The notes beneath the pieces were generated by a model. It saw only the letters and a list, made by a program, of their open reading frames with translations. It did not search any database and was not told the DNA's origin. Shown here piece after piece: positions 25,073 through 37,809 of a DNA stretch of 64,000 nucleotides (position 1 is the first letter of the stretch; the number at the start of each line of letters is the position of its first letter). Location of the stretch: positions 4,881,822 through 4,945,821 of the forward strand of contig CM068549.1 of NCBI GenBank assembly GCA_035048495.1, in the 5' to 3' direction. The translations under genes and the position numbers were made by a program. Source of the DNA: Euptelea pleiosperma (lineage: Eukaryota > Streptophyta > Magnoliopsida > Ranunculales > Eupteleaceae).

Positions 25073-26963
25073 GCCAATCCTTGGCAATTAGTGCGAAATA
25101 AATGAGCTTAAAAGGGCTCTGCACATGCTGCACACTTTTTCATATTAGCTCAGGGAAAACACCGTTCGTCAAATCATTGAATGGATGCAAAAATAGTTAC
25201 ATGCTAGCGAAGAGTTGGAAAGTTTTGGCAAGACTACAGACTGATAATCATGACCTAGAATAGTCAGACTCTGCGTGTGTGTGTGCTCAACATTCTCATC
25301 ATCCGACAGTAAAGATTTCTAGATCACCTCTAAGTTTTTATGCCTCGACCTCAAATCTCACATGTTTAGCACTCAGAATAGAATCACACAAGAAGGGTTT
25401 TCTTCTTTTCTCTCAATTTATATGTGAGGAGATATATTTAATATAAAGAGGCAAAAGATCTCACATATGTTTTATTTGAAGGAAGGACATCTTTAACAGA
25501 AGAAGATCTCATGATTGGAATACCACTTCACTCAGGAACGTCAAATCAAACTCTATAGCTTCTCTTTCTCCAATCTCCACATTTTATGATCGTACTATCC
25601 TAGAATCAAGTAGGACTTTCCTGGGTTGTAATGAGGCTTAGGTCAGGTGTAGAGAGATAAAGGGATACAGGATTTCAAAGATCTTAAGAGGATATTGTCA
25701 TTTTCTTGCACTTTTCCTGCGGCATAACACCATTATCTGGTTCTTTTTCCTTTTTTTCATATTTTTCTCTTTTTCTTGATATTTCTGAGACTGCTCAATT
25801 TCTTTTCAGCACTTTTTCATACTTTCTTTTCATATTTTGTTTTCAGCTTGAACCACTTTCTTTTTCTTTTGATTCTTCTTTACTTTTCTTTTCATGGTAC
25901 ACCCATATCAGTTATTCCTTTGTCCATCTCGAAATAAGGGTAGCCAGTCATGCTTCTTAGCTATACTGGATTTTAGGTTGATGGGTTTACAAAGAAAAGG
26001 CTTTTATAGAAGGGTTCAAGGGGTTTCTAGTGGAGTATAATTCAGGTGAGTAAAAAGGCTGAATGGTTCAGAAAAAATGGCTTAAATCATTTTCTAGGGT
26101 TTGCACTATCATGTATACTGTCTTGACTGGATACAGAGAAGGTTCTGTCGTAGTAATCCAATGTTGATGTCGTTCCGAGTTTTATGATCGAAGCAAAAGA
26201 TAATGAGATCTCTCAACGAATATTGCGGGCATGAAGAATAGTGAGTCATCTTGTGACTCAGAATTGTTGTATAACACTCTGAATTGATTAAAGGCTCAAA
26301 AGCTCACTGGGTTAAGTCTCCATAATTATTCTCGCAGGATCTCTAGAATTTCTAAACTTAGGATGACTCTGATATTGATGGTGTACAATTGTGCCGAATA
26401 TGAGTTTTTCTGAGTTTTCAAACCTGCTGTAGTCACGCTTGAATTGACTCAACGCTAACTTTAAACAAAAATTGACATCCTCAATACTGACTTAACGGAG
26501 GTTTTCAGCTAATCAAAGTCAGGGTATTTGACACATTTTTTTGAAATTCTAGAAAACTTTTGGAGAACATCGGAAATTACCCCAAAAACAACATTTTTTT
26601 TTTTATCAAAATGAAGACATGAGTTTTGGTAAATACCCACCCCCAACCAAAATACAGCACCGTCCTCGGTGCTCATGACCGGGACATAAAATGATAAAAA
26701 TTCAGTGATGATGATGCAAAAGTTCAGGAAGGATGTTACCAAGTCGGCAGAAATTCGACAGTGTTTGATACCTGATGATCGGAAGAATGAATGTACCTGC
26801 ATTGCCAAAGATATAACAATAATCACAAATGCATGAGACTCATGTACTCTAGGAATACCGGAATTGCCTTTCTGAAAGCGCTAAGTTTTACGTCTTCAGC
26901 CAGACATGACGGGGGTGACAGGCACCCCCAACCAAGTTGGAGCACAGGAGACTGAGTGGATCA
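25073..26963 (-). other. A1 region between pol and 3' LTR
   Basis: About 1.9 kb without a recognisable gene. Many Athila elements have an envelope-like frame here, but I found none. A 105-codon frame at 26509-26826 contains a hydrophobic run but is shortened in A2 (48662-48853), so it is not convincing. Tracts rich in CTTTTTC occur at 25740-25890. Confidence 0.6.
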
Positions 26964-29900
26964 TCAGTCGACATAAACAGGATCGATGAGATCGATCTCA
27001 AAAGTCTGAATGAACAATACGTCAAGTTCATGGAACCGTTTTAAACGCTGCCCATTGACCTGAAAAGATGAGTGATCCTTGGGATCCTCAATAGTGACTG
27101 CCCCAAAGGATGTGACTGCTGTGACCGTATAAGGACCGGTCCACCTAGATTTCAATTTCCCAGGGAAGAGATGAAGACGGGAATTATAAAGAAGGACCTT
27201 CTGTCCTGGAAGGAACTCTTTCCTGAGGATGCTCTTGTCATGTATCCACTTCATTTTGGCTTTGTAATTCTTGGACAAGTTGTAGGCATCATTTCTGAGT
27301 TCTTCTAACTCATTCATTTGAAGTTTCCGCTCCTCCCCTGCGGAGTCTAGGTCGAAGTTGAGCTTCTTAATGGCCCACAGGGCACGATGTTCAATCTCTA
27401 CCGGAAGATGACAGGGTTTCCCAAAGACCAGACGATAGGGAGACATATTGAGTGGGGTCTTGTAGGCGGTTCTGTATGCCCATAAAGCATCAGTGAGACG
27501 AGTAGACCAGTCTTTACGTGTGGTATTGACTGTCTTCTCCAAGATCTGCTTGATCTGACGATTAGAAACCTCCACTTGACCACTAGTCTGCGGATGATAA
27601 GCTAGGGCAACCTTGTGGGTTACCCCATACTTTTTCATTAAGTTCTCGAATATCTTATTGCAGAAATGGGTGCCCCCATCACTAATGATGGCCTTAGGGG
27701 CACCGAATCGAGCGAAGATGAACTTCTTTAGGAATTTGACTACCACTTTGTGGTCATTGGTCTTGGTGGGAATGGCTTCTATCCATTTGGATACATAGTC
27801 TACCGCAAGGAGAATGTACTCAAAACCATAGGAAATGGGAAAGGGGCCCATGAAGTCGATGCCCCAAATGTCAAATATTTCATCGACCTGGATGGGAGTG
27901 AGGGGCATCATGTTCCTCTGGGAGATGCGGCCTAGATGCTGGCAATTAGGACAGGTTTTGCAGTAGATATGGGCATCTTTAAATAGTGTAGGCCAGTAGA
28001 ATCCGCATTGCAAGACTTTTTCTACAGTTTTCTTAGTACTGAAATGACCACCACAAGGTTGGTCGTGACACGAGGACAAGATATTGAGTTGGTCCGACTC
28101 AGGGACACAGAGACGAATGATTTGGTCAGGACAGTATTTATACAAATAAGGGTCATCCCAAGAGTAGTACTTAACTCTTGCTAGGAATTGGCTTTTGTCC
28201 TGTTTTGACCAGTGTGAAGGCATTTCTTCGGTGACAAGGTAGTTGACAATGTCAGCATACCAAGGATTAACAGAAATGGCGAACAGTTGTTCATCTGGAA
28301 AGGTCTCAGGGATGGGCTGGGTGTCGAAGGATGACTCTAAAGTCAGTCTAGACAAGTGATCAGCCACTACATTCTCAGTTCCTTTCTTATCCTTAATCTC
28401 GAGGTCGAATTCCTGCAGTAAGAGAATCCATCGAATTAATCGAGGCTTGGTTTCCTTTTTCGACATGAGATAACGAAGGGCTGCATGATCAGTGTACACG
28501 ACCACCTTAGTGGCTAAGAGGTACTGACGGAATTTATCAAGGGCAAAGACTACCGCCAGGAGTTCTTTCTCAGTGGTGGAGTAATTCATTTGGGCAGAGT
28601 TAAGAGTTTTGCTCGTGTAGTAGATCACGTGTGACCTTTTGTCAACTCTCTGCCCTAGAACGGCGCCTAATGCGTAATCAGAAGCATCGCACATTACCTC
28701 GAAAGGTAGAGTCCAGTCCGGGGGACGGATAATGGGCGCAGTAGTGAGCTCAGATTTGAGATGCTCAAATGCCTTGACACAGTCAGCATTAAAGTCGAAA
28801 GGACTATCTTTAGCCAGAAGATGGGACAGAGGTCGAGCGATTTGAGAGAAGTCCTTGATGAATCACCTATAGAATCCTCCGTGTCCCAAAAAGGACCGGA
28901 TGTCACGTACGGACTTAGGAATGGGCAAGGTCGAGATGATATCGATTTTAGCTTTGTCGACCTCAATGCCCTGATGGGAAATGACATGTCCCGGAATAAT
29001 GCCCTTCTTCACCATGAAGTGGCATTTCTCCCAATTGAGGACAAGTCGCTTGTCCTGACAGCGGTAAAGTACAAGCCCTAGATGGTTCAGACAGTCATCA
29101 AAGGATGACCCAAAAACTGAGAAGTCGTCCATAAAGACTTCGAGGAATTTTTCCACCATGTCAGAGAATATGCTCATCATACACCTTTGAAAGGTCGCGG
29201 GTGCATTGCAGAGGCCAAAGGGCATGCGCTTGTAGGCAAAAGTGCCAAAGGGACAAGTGAAGGTTGTCTTCTCGTGATCCTCAGGGGCGATTGGTATTTG
29301 ATTATACCCTGAGTAACCATCGAGGAAGCAGTAATAGGAGCGACCTGCTAATCTCTCCAACATTTGGTCTATGAAGGGTAAAGGAAAATGGTCCTTCCTA
29401 GTGTTGGTGTTGAGTCGTCGGTAATCGATGCAGACTCTCCACCCTTTCTTCAGGCGCTGGGTTACCATTTCCTTGTTCTCATTTTCCACAACTGTGAATC
29501 CTGCCTTTTTAGGGACGACATGAATAGGACTCACCCATTTGCTATCGGAGATGGGATAAATGATACCCGCATCTAACAGTTTAAGGACCTCATCCCGGAC
29601 TACATCCTTCAAGACGGGGTTCAACCTCCTCTGGTGTTCTCGAGAGGTTTTGGATTCATCCTCGAGATAGATGTGATGTTGGCACACCGAGGGGTCTATG
29701 CCTCGAATATCATCTATAGTCCAACCTATCGCAGATTTGTGCTCGTTGAGCAGCTCGAGAAGTTTTTTACGTTCACTCTCAGACAAAGCGGAAGCAATAA
29801 TGACAGGGTAGGTTTCCTTAGGACCAAGATAGGCATAGGAAAGATCTGTTGGGAGTGGCTTGAGCTCCAATATTGGAGCAGATGGAGTAGAAATAGGTGT

Positions 29901-32744
29901 CACAGAAGACACGGATTGAAGAGGTTTGACTTCAGTAGGTAAAGGAAGGATGGGTTCTCTGGCCATGGTTATCAGAGGCTCGAACTCGATGAGTGGAGTG
30001 GGGATCTCTATCAGTGGAGCAGTCTCCAAAAGATCATTGAGATCAGAAATAGCTGACTCTGTTGCAAAGTCAGCTCCAAAGTATTCTAGACACTGCTTAA
30101 GAATATCTTCGGTGGAGTCCGGGATTAGACTCTCAACGGCACACATTTCATCGGTCACTTCGCGATCGGCATCTTGTTGCATTAAACGAAAGATATTGAC
30201 CTCAGCTTTGAGGTTTTCGAAAGCAATGGACATGTTTCCGTCCCGGCAACCGATGTGTGCATTCGCGGTGGCAAGGAATGGACGGCCTAAGATGACCGGA
30301 ATGCAGTTATCTTGACACGGCTCGGTGTCTAGAATGATAAAGTCCACAGGATAATAAAAGTCAGCGACTTTTACTAGGACATCTTCAATGATTCCTCTTG
30401 GAATCTTGATGGACTGATCAGCCAATTTCAGGGTGACATTGGTAGGCTTCATATCTTTCAGTCCTAACTGCTGATATACCGAGAACGGTATGAGGTTAAT
30501 GCTAGCCCCTAAATCTAGCAAGGCAGTGCAGCTAAAGTTGTCACCAATTTCACATTGGACAGTTGGGCTACCTGGATCCTTGTGTTTGATCACACTATTG
30601 CGTTGAATGAACGCTGTAGCTTTTTCGGCCAAGAAGGCAGCTTTGGGTACATGCGTACGCCGCTTAACTGTGCACAAGTCCTTGAGGAATTTGGCATAGG
30701 AAGGGATTTGCTTGATAGCAGAAAGGAATGGGATATTGATCTGGACGTCTTTAAAGACGTCTAAGATCTCTGAGAATTGCTGATCCCGCTTATCTTGGAC
30801 AAGTCTGTCCGGGAAGGGAGGCTTTACTCGACAAATGGATTTGTCTTTAGCCTTAGATTTCTGCACAGGGATATCTGATGTTGGTGCAGAGGTAGAAGAA
30901 GCAGAGGTAGGATTGGTACTAGTTTCCTCTGTACGAGTGATGGGTGCTGGAGATGGCACCGGTGGTGGTTGGACTCCCATGTACACAGTTTTTCCAGATC
31001 GTAGGGTGGTTACAGCTTGCACCTCCCCTTGACACTTCTCATTCTGGCTTTGAGATTGAGATCCGATCTCATATACTGCCCCTTTGGCATTTCCTTTAGG
31101 GTTGGCAATGTGTTGGCTAGGAAAGATCCCCTTGGCTTTCTCAGCTTCCAAGTTACCTAGACGTTGTTCTAGACGAAGCATGGATTGCTGTTGCTGTTGC
31201 TCTAGGCGTTGCATAGATTGTTGTTGCTGAGTAATGAGTTGAGCTAGAAGGTCTTCGATACCAGATTTGGGGAGCGACTGTTGGGGGGCAGCTAATGGGA
31301 GCTGAGGCACCAATTCGCGACTCGAGCTCATTGGGGCATTATAGTTATAGGCTGGAGAATTAGTTGGGACAATCGGTTGGTTCTGAAAGGTCTGTGGGAC
31401 TCTTTGCTGATTCTGAAATGTGCTCGATTGTCCAGAGTATTGACCCTATTGGAACTGCTGGTTCTGAGTAGATGGGTACTGACTCTGCTGGTACTGACCT
31501 TGATTGAATTGCCTAGTGGGTTGATTGAACCCAGGGGGATACATGCCCTGAGGTTGACGCGGAGGTTGAGCTTGAGGTTGAGTAGACTGAGGCCTCCAAG
31601 AGAAGTTAGGGTGGTTTCTCGTGTCCGGATGATAAGATTGACTATACGAGTTCTGAGTAGGAGGTTTGTATGTGCTGAAAGCACAAACTTCTTCCTGAAG
31701 AGGATTAGACCATCCTTCATTCAAAGGACAATGCTCAGTAGTATGGGAGGGTTGCAGACAGAGGGTGCAGGATTCCATAGGGCTCTCGTGTCCCACATGC
31801 ATGACTGGGGTAGATTGTTGAGTAGGCTTTTGTACAGACACAGCCAGTGCCGAGACTGACTTGCTCAACTCTTGAATGACTGATCGAAGCTCAGTATCAG
31901 CTGTAGCATCATGTCCCTTGGTTGTCCTTTGGACCGAAGTGGTTCGACTAAACTCTGAGTCAGTCGTCCAATGTTGAGAGTTTTCTCCTAACTCTCCCAA
32001 GAATTTGTATGCATAGGTCGGAGTTTGGTGCAGGAATTTTCCTTGGCACATTGACTCTACCATGGTCCGGGACTCATCAGTAAGTCCCTTGTAGAAGACA
32101 TGGACAAGATTGCCCTTGTCGATGCTATGGTGGGGGCACTTAGTCAGGTAGTCTTGGAATCTATGCCATGCTTCAAAAAATTTCTCATCGGACTTCTGTC
32201 TAAAGTCCTGAATGAGTTGCTTCATTTGGTTGGTCCGAGTCATGGGGTAGAATTTAGACATGAATTTGTCCACCAACACTTTCCAACTGCTGATTGAATC
32301 AGCGGGTAAGGAGTAGAGCCAATCTGAGGCTCGGTCTTTGAGCGAGAATGGAAAAACTCGCAGACGCACATTGTCATCATCGAGGTTCTGATTCTTGAAA
32401 AGTAGGATGACATGTTGGAATTCCCGAATATGGGAATATGGGTCTTCTCTTGGGAGACCACGAAAGGTTGGCAGCATTTGGATTGTCTGTGGCCTGATCT
32501 CGAACTGTACCGCCGTAGTAGGTGGGAGAACAATGCAAGTGGGCGGATTGGCAGAGATAGGAGCGAACGTCTCGATAAGAGGTCGTTCGACTGCCATGAC
32601 TACAAAGGTAGTAGCACTGGGGGAGGCGGGTGGGGAAAGAGATGGGGAAGAATTCAGTGGAGGATCCACTATAGGGACGTGATTCTCAGATCGAATCAAG
32701 CGCTTGTTCGGACGAGTCCAAACGGGCATACGCGAATGAGGCAA
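26964..32744 (-). pseudogene. A1 gag-pol polyprotein, two nonsense codons
   Basis: Same start, stop and length (1926 codons plus stop) as the intact A2 gene, with no frameshift. Two codons are nonsense: TAG at 31446-31448, after codon 432 near the end of the Gln-rich part of gag, and TGA at 28863-28865, inside the reverse transcriptase to RNase H stretch after GGFYR. Compared with A2 both are single C-to-T changes on the coding strand, one in a CAG and one in a CGA codon. All other motifs remain readable: CCHC knuckle, DLGAS protease, FMDD reverse transcriptase, RNase H, and the integrase HHCC and DDE. The product would be truncated within gag, so this copy could move only with help. Confidence 0.93.
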
Positions 32745-34423
32745 GCTCTATACTTGGCAAAAAGTTGCCAGAGAGGAACACTATCCTAAATGATGCACAC
32801 CAAGCACAGATAATCCTATTCTAAGCAATCAGGATATATTTTAGGAATTATCTTTGTTAGTTTTGGGGCTAGAGTAGATTATGACAGTGGGCGGACCACT
32901 GGTTTATCTTTTAACCGCCGGACTAACTGTTCTGCACTCAGAGGTTCTCACCAGGCTACACTCTTCAGAGCGAATCCTTTAGTACTAACTCTAGTTAACA
33001 ACAAGGCAATCCGAAGCCTAGACAGACGTGCGGCACAATGGCTGACTTAAGTACGTCCCAGACTAACCGGATTGGTCAAGTGGATAAGAAGAGTATTCCC
33101 TCGGGTTAAGCTAGGGTTGATGCGTGTTCCTAGTCCACACGCAACTAACTGCCGAATAGTCCAAGATGCCACGTCGAGCTCAGTGTACTTGAGTAGCAGG
33201 GACTTATGGGTGTGTTAGACAACAGGGACCCGCGCTCGTGGTCTTATTTCGATTGGATGTTAAGCGGGTTCGCTTTGTGTGGATTTTTCCTCGAACACCG
33301 GGCTAATTGGCTCTACTTCTTGATTCTTTTTATTATAGATGGATCCTGGGATCAATTCAGCTGGAGTGATGAGGTGGGTGATGAAATCCCACCAGTTTCA
33401 ATTTGGAGCTGGGTTTATCTCTTAGAGTTGATTGATTAACGGCCACGCCACGCAAGTCGAATAAGTTGTTGCTATAAACAAATAGACAAGCGGCAATGAT
33501 GCACCCAATATGCTCTGTATCGCACTCAAGGCGAGGATAGAGACTTACCTCCCGTGGGCCACGCCACGGGGTCTCCTCCGTGGGTTAGAGAGGGGTATCC
33601 TAATGGGCTTGGGCCCGACTCCACCTCTTTGAGCTTTCGCTCTCTACCCACACTGGATCGTGTTCCTGCAGAAAAGTTAGATCGCACGGTCTAGGTAGTC
33701 GGGATTCTATTTGGAAGATCTTTGCCTTTTTAGGGTTCACAGAACAAGCACTGGATTTAGGCAAGTTTTTGAATTAATTTCCAAGTTCGATATGGGTTAA
33801 AATTTAGGAATTCCCAGATTGGAAAATACCTAGATTGGAAAGTTTCCCGAACTGTGGAGATCTTCCAAGAAAGATTTGATTGCGAGATCCCTTATAATTT
33901 TGGGAAATTTCCCAAAATTGAAATTCAGCTAGATTTGGGGTATTTCCTTTTTGCAGACTTTTCCAAATTCGGAAGATTTCTAAAGATAGAAATTCTTCTA
34001 AAGAGGAAACTTCTAAGAGGGGAAACCCTAATGTAGCAAAGTTTCAAGATTTTAGAATCTTTCCAAAAATCGCAAATCCTTGATTGGTGATTTCTAAAAA
34101 TCTGCAGAATATAAAACCCTAATTTTTTTGAATTTTGATTTTTGAATTTTTTTGGTATTTTTCACTTAATCTAGGGTTTCTAAAAAACCCTAGAACAAGA
34201 TCTAGCAGTTATATGGAAAGCAGTAAAATTCCTAAATTATTACAAATTGCACTCGGCCTTCCGAGGCATTAAAAATAGTAATTTAAAAACTGCTAAAAAT
34301 CAACAAAAACAAAAAATAGAAAGTTTCCCGAAAAGGTCGGGCTGGCCAAATTGAGCAGCTTTTCGCTTCAGCAACTTTCCAATTCCGTCTTTACGTCCTT
34401 TTTCGCACTCCCGAACACCCGAG
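32745..34423 (-). other. A1 untranslated leader between primer site and gag
   Basis: About 1.7 kb, non-coding. It contains a stem-forming GC-rich segment at about 33551-33585 (CCCGTGG, CCACGGG, CCGTGGG) and AACCCTA motifs. It is closely matched in A2 at 54796-56481. Confidence 0.7.
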
Positions 34424-34437
34424 CGGCAGCGGCGCCA
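34424..34437 (-). promoter_or_regulatory. Primer binding site of A1, tRNA-Asp type
   Basis: On -, two bases after the LTR end, TGGCGCCGCTGCCG matches the complement of the plant tRNA-Asp(GUC) 3' end (TGGCGCCGTTGCCG) with one mismatch. Confidence 0.8.
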
Positions 34438-34439
34438 TT

Positions 34440-37072
34440 TGAAAGTAGGGTTTTTCCGCGTCGTTGGTTACGGAAACCCTAAGTTCAACACAATTTGTAA
34501 TTTTTATCCGGTTATCCTGCAAAATATGAGCTTTTGTATAGGGATTCGTGTCGGATGTCGATCCGCACTCGGGATTAGTTCACGCAAATCAAGGACATGA
34601 AATAACGGATTTGTTTTACAGAAATTGCTCTGAAATTCATGAAATGAGAGATGGAGGGGTGAGAGTGGTGATGGATTTGAGATTAAAACTAGAATTTTTT
34701 ATTTTTTTATTTTTTTACTTAGAGATTGACAAAGCTAATTATTTTATCGAAATAAAATGAAGAACAAAATAAACTCTAAATATTACTTGAATTTATTCAT
34801 TGAGGCTTAAACAATATTCATTACAATCAATTCAAATGAAACTAAAAGTAGAAATAAAAATCAATAACTGAAATAACACTAGAGAGAGAGAGAAGAGAGA
34901 GATAGAGAAAGAGAGTCTAAAAGAAAGAGTTCTAGAGAGATAAAGTTTTGAGAGGAAGTGAAGAAAGAAATCAGGAAAATAAGAGGTAGAAAGAAAGGAT
35001 TTACCTAGCGAAAGATATCCTTATCTTGATGCAAAGGAGAGAGATTCCAGCCAAATGAATGGCCGTGAAGTTCTTGTATCGATTGGCTTGTGAACTAGCC
35101 GTTGGATGGGGTAATGGCCTGGTGTGGAGGAGGAAGTGCATTGAGAGGTGCTGCCCGGAGTGCATGCACCAGTCCGTGAGATGAACGAGATTACCGGAAG
35201 GGGGATTGCAGGTGCAAGCCGTGAACCAGCATCAGCCAAGAGACGTTGCTTTTGCTTAGAAGATCGCTGCTAGGAAAGGCAGCAGGTGGTACTTACAGGA
35301 GGCGGAGCAGCAAGGTTTGCCGGCGTTAATGGAGATGACCGGAGGAGGACGTGCAGGTGGAGGATCAACTCGGTGGAGCTTCCCTCCTATCTTCCTTTCT
35401 TCTTCTTCTTTTCTTTTGCTGTGTTTTTTTTTTTTTTCTTTTCTTTTTTAAAGGAAGAGGGGGAGAACGTGAATAGCAGGAGGGGAATGAGTGAGGGGCC
35501 TGGATTGCATGCCGGAGAAGATGATTCAGTCCGGTGGAGGTGCCAAAGTTGAGGGCGGCGATGGATGGAGAGGGAGGCGCTGGCTGTTTCCACCTCCAAT
35601 GGAGTTGTGAGGTCGGTCAGTCACAGCATGAGACCACCTCGATCTCCATCATCCTTCTCTCTTCTTCTTCAACCTGGAAAGAGATGGAGGGGGCGCTGGT
35701 TTTATTTTTTTATTTTTTTGATTTCAGTGGGTGAAAACGGTGAAAGGAGGTGGACGGAGAATAGCACGTGGTTCTCTACGGTAAATGGAGAATTAGCAGG
35801 AGGCGTGGTGGAGATCTGGCTGTGGGGGATTGATCCAGCAACGTGAGAGAGAGCTGGTGGTAGACGGCCGGGGTTGCCAACAACTCCGGCGAAGACGTTA
35901 AGAAGATGAAGAAGAGGAGAAAGAGAAAATAAGAAAAAGAAGGAGAAGACGAAGGGCAAAACTTGGGGGAACTTGTTTGGGAAAGAGAGGAAGAGATTGG
36001 AAGGGGATTAGGGTCCGAACAAACCCTCCCTTCTCTCCTTTTAAAGCTTCCCTATTTCCTTTAATGGAAATAGGGGGTTTTTGAAAATAAAAAAATAAGA
36101 AAAAATATTTTTTTTTTTTTTTTTTTTTTAAGTAAAAACCTACTTTTCTATGGGGAATCTCCCCAATTAGTGGACCCCCTATTTAATTAAAATTATTTTG
36201 AATTTCGCGGGGTCCACTAACTGGTCGGACAGCGGGTCGATGAAGATGGGCCCGGCTACTGGCCCATATGGATTGATGATGTCCATCGTCTCACAAGATG
36301 ATGTGACAGACAGTCTGATGGCGATCGGATGGATGGTGACTTGATTGGGACCCAGATTGGTAAATCGACGGATCTAGAGAGATCCAACGGTCTGATTGAA
36401 GATCCAACGGTCAGAAAGCTAAGGGAGATGAGATAGAGCTGATGGGTAGGAGTTCTGGGGTTAGGTCAGTAGATTCGAGGATCGAAAGATGAAGAGAGAG
36501 AGAAAATAAGAAGAGATGAGAGAAAAAGTATAAAAAAAAATGGAAAAAAGCACTGGCGGAGGGTCTGGAACCCTAGTCTTCACTGTGACCATCCTCACGC
36601 TTCTCCAGTAGAGTCGACTATCATTCTTTGCTGACTCATGTGGCTTTAAACGCTTTGGTCCGTCTCTTGGTCATTGGCTCTCCTGCTCTCTTCGTTCTTT
36701 GGGCCGGCTTTTTGGTCCTCTTATTCAGCCCATATTTGGCCCATATCTTCTAGTCATAGCATGTGGGCTTGTTAAGCTTTGATAATGGGCTTTCATGATC
36801 GATTTGGGCCCACAAGTCTCGAGAATCGTCCCATCGGGGTTTCCTGCGACAGAAGAAGCTCGTAATGAGACTTTATCAGAACGGCTTAATATTTAGACTT
36901 CCGAAAATGTGTTTAATGCATGCAAATATACCATTTCGTCCAGAAAAGTGTGTTCTACGCAACACAAGAGACTCTTACGTAGAAAAGTAGGTAAATAGAG
37001 TATTTTACATCGGAGAATGCAATAACGCTAAAAGGATAATTGCTTAAAATAAGCACTTTTGAGCGAATATCA
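34440..37072 (-). mobile_element. A1 5' LTR, 2633 bp
   Basis: Complete LTR. Read on -: hairpin and TACGTA blocks at the start, AACGG units at 36403-36413 and 36383-36393, the TTAGTGGACC dyad near 36167-36225, a 20-plus base A tract, a CArG box (36058-36067), a TTTAAAA box near 36039-36046, then a GA/TC tract (34880-34960) and a terminal hairpin. A likely sense poly(A) signal AATAAA is near 34790. The palindrome at 35867-35890 is degraded by one mismatch. Confidence 0.93.
35867..35890. repeat. LTR palindrome, arms GCCGGGGTTG/CAACTCCGGC
   Basis: Ten-base arms with one G-T mismatch. It is absent from the A1 3' LTR because of the deletion. Confidence 0.7.
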
Positions 37073-37077
37073 AGTTG

Positions 37078-37809
37078 TTTTTACGGATCCCTTCGACGCA
37101 TTTATTCATGCGTGCTTCAAGATGCCAGATGTCAATGTTTCACACTTCATACATGCTAGACCAATAATACGTGTCATCATCTCATTGGCCAAAAAATACG
37201 GTACCCACAGTTATTACTCACTATTATAAGAAATATTGCTATCTTCTCCTCGACGGTCAAATATCTACTATTTGTAAGCCACCTTTTTCTCTCAAAAGTG
37301 ATTACATAAGTCAATGAAGGCATATTTCTCCATTCGCAATAATTCATAGCATACCGTTGAAGAGCCATTTAAGAGTTCTTCAACAAATTTTACACCTAAA
37401 AGAGATGATGAACTAGCTGGTTCCCTAGAAATGCATTTTTATCATAATATTTGTATAATAACTTCAGAAACAAAATCTTTAATAACCTTCTCTGCTCTCG
37501 CGTCATAGATGTTGTTAATAGAATCAATAATTACAATCATATGTCATCGTATTTAGAAAAACATTTCACCATATTTAAATCTACTAATAATATTAACTTT
37601 ATAGTCCAAGCAATTAAAAAATACACCATAGTCAAACATAAAGAAACATAAACACAAAATGATGTCCAAAATATCGTAATGTCTTTCTAACATAATAATA
37701 AACACAAAATAGCTCTCACCCCTTTCGTGAAATGTGCGTAAGCCATCCCTTTCGTGCTTTTACACCCTCCAAACTCATCCATGCTTGCCTATGAAATTCT
37801 CTTTTAATT
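37078..37809 (-). other. Probable rest of Tat-type LTR, unassigned in detail
   Basis: This should be where the Tat-type LTR resumes after A1. I see no gene, terminal motif or repeat that would fix its end before the SIRE-type LTR begins near 37810. Confidence 0.35.

Larger units (their letters stand above)
22677..37072 (-). mobile_element. Full-length Athila-type retrotransposon A1 (14,396 bp)
   Basis: Two LTRs (22677-25052 and 34440-37072) flank an internal region that encodes gag-pol on -. A perfect target duplication AGTTG is at 22672-22676 and 37073-37077. The primer site is next to the right-hand (5') LTR and the polypurine tract is next to the left-hand (3') LTR. The LTRs differ at about ten scattered positions that I noticed, plus one deletion of about 270 bp in the 3' LTR. 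Gag-pol has two nonsense codons. It is therefore complete in layout but defective, and older than A2. It is inserted in a Tat-type LTR. Confidence 0.93.

Noticed and set aside
26509..26826. 105-codon - strand frame with a hydrophobic run after pol in A1, a possible envelope-like gene
   Set aside because: The same region in A2, the younger copy, has only 63 codons in that frame and is broken by the 52-base tract. No envelope motifs.
31377..31859. 160-codon + strand frame opposite gag, also at 53428-53910
   Set aside because: Shadow of the antisense strand of the gag-pol gene.
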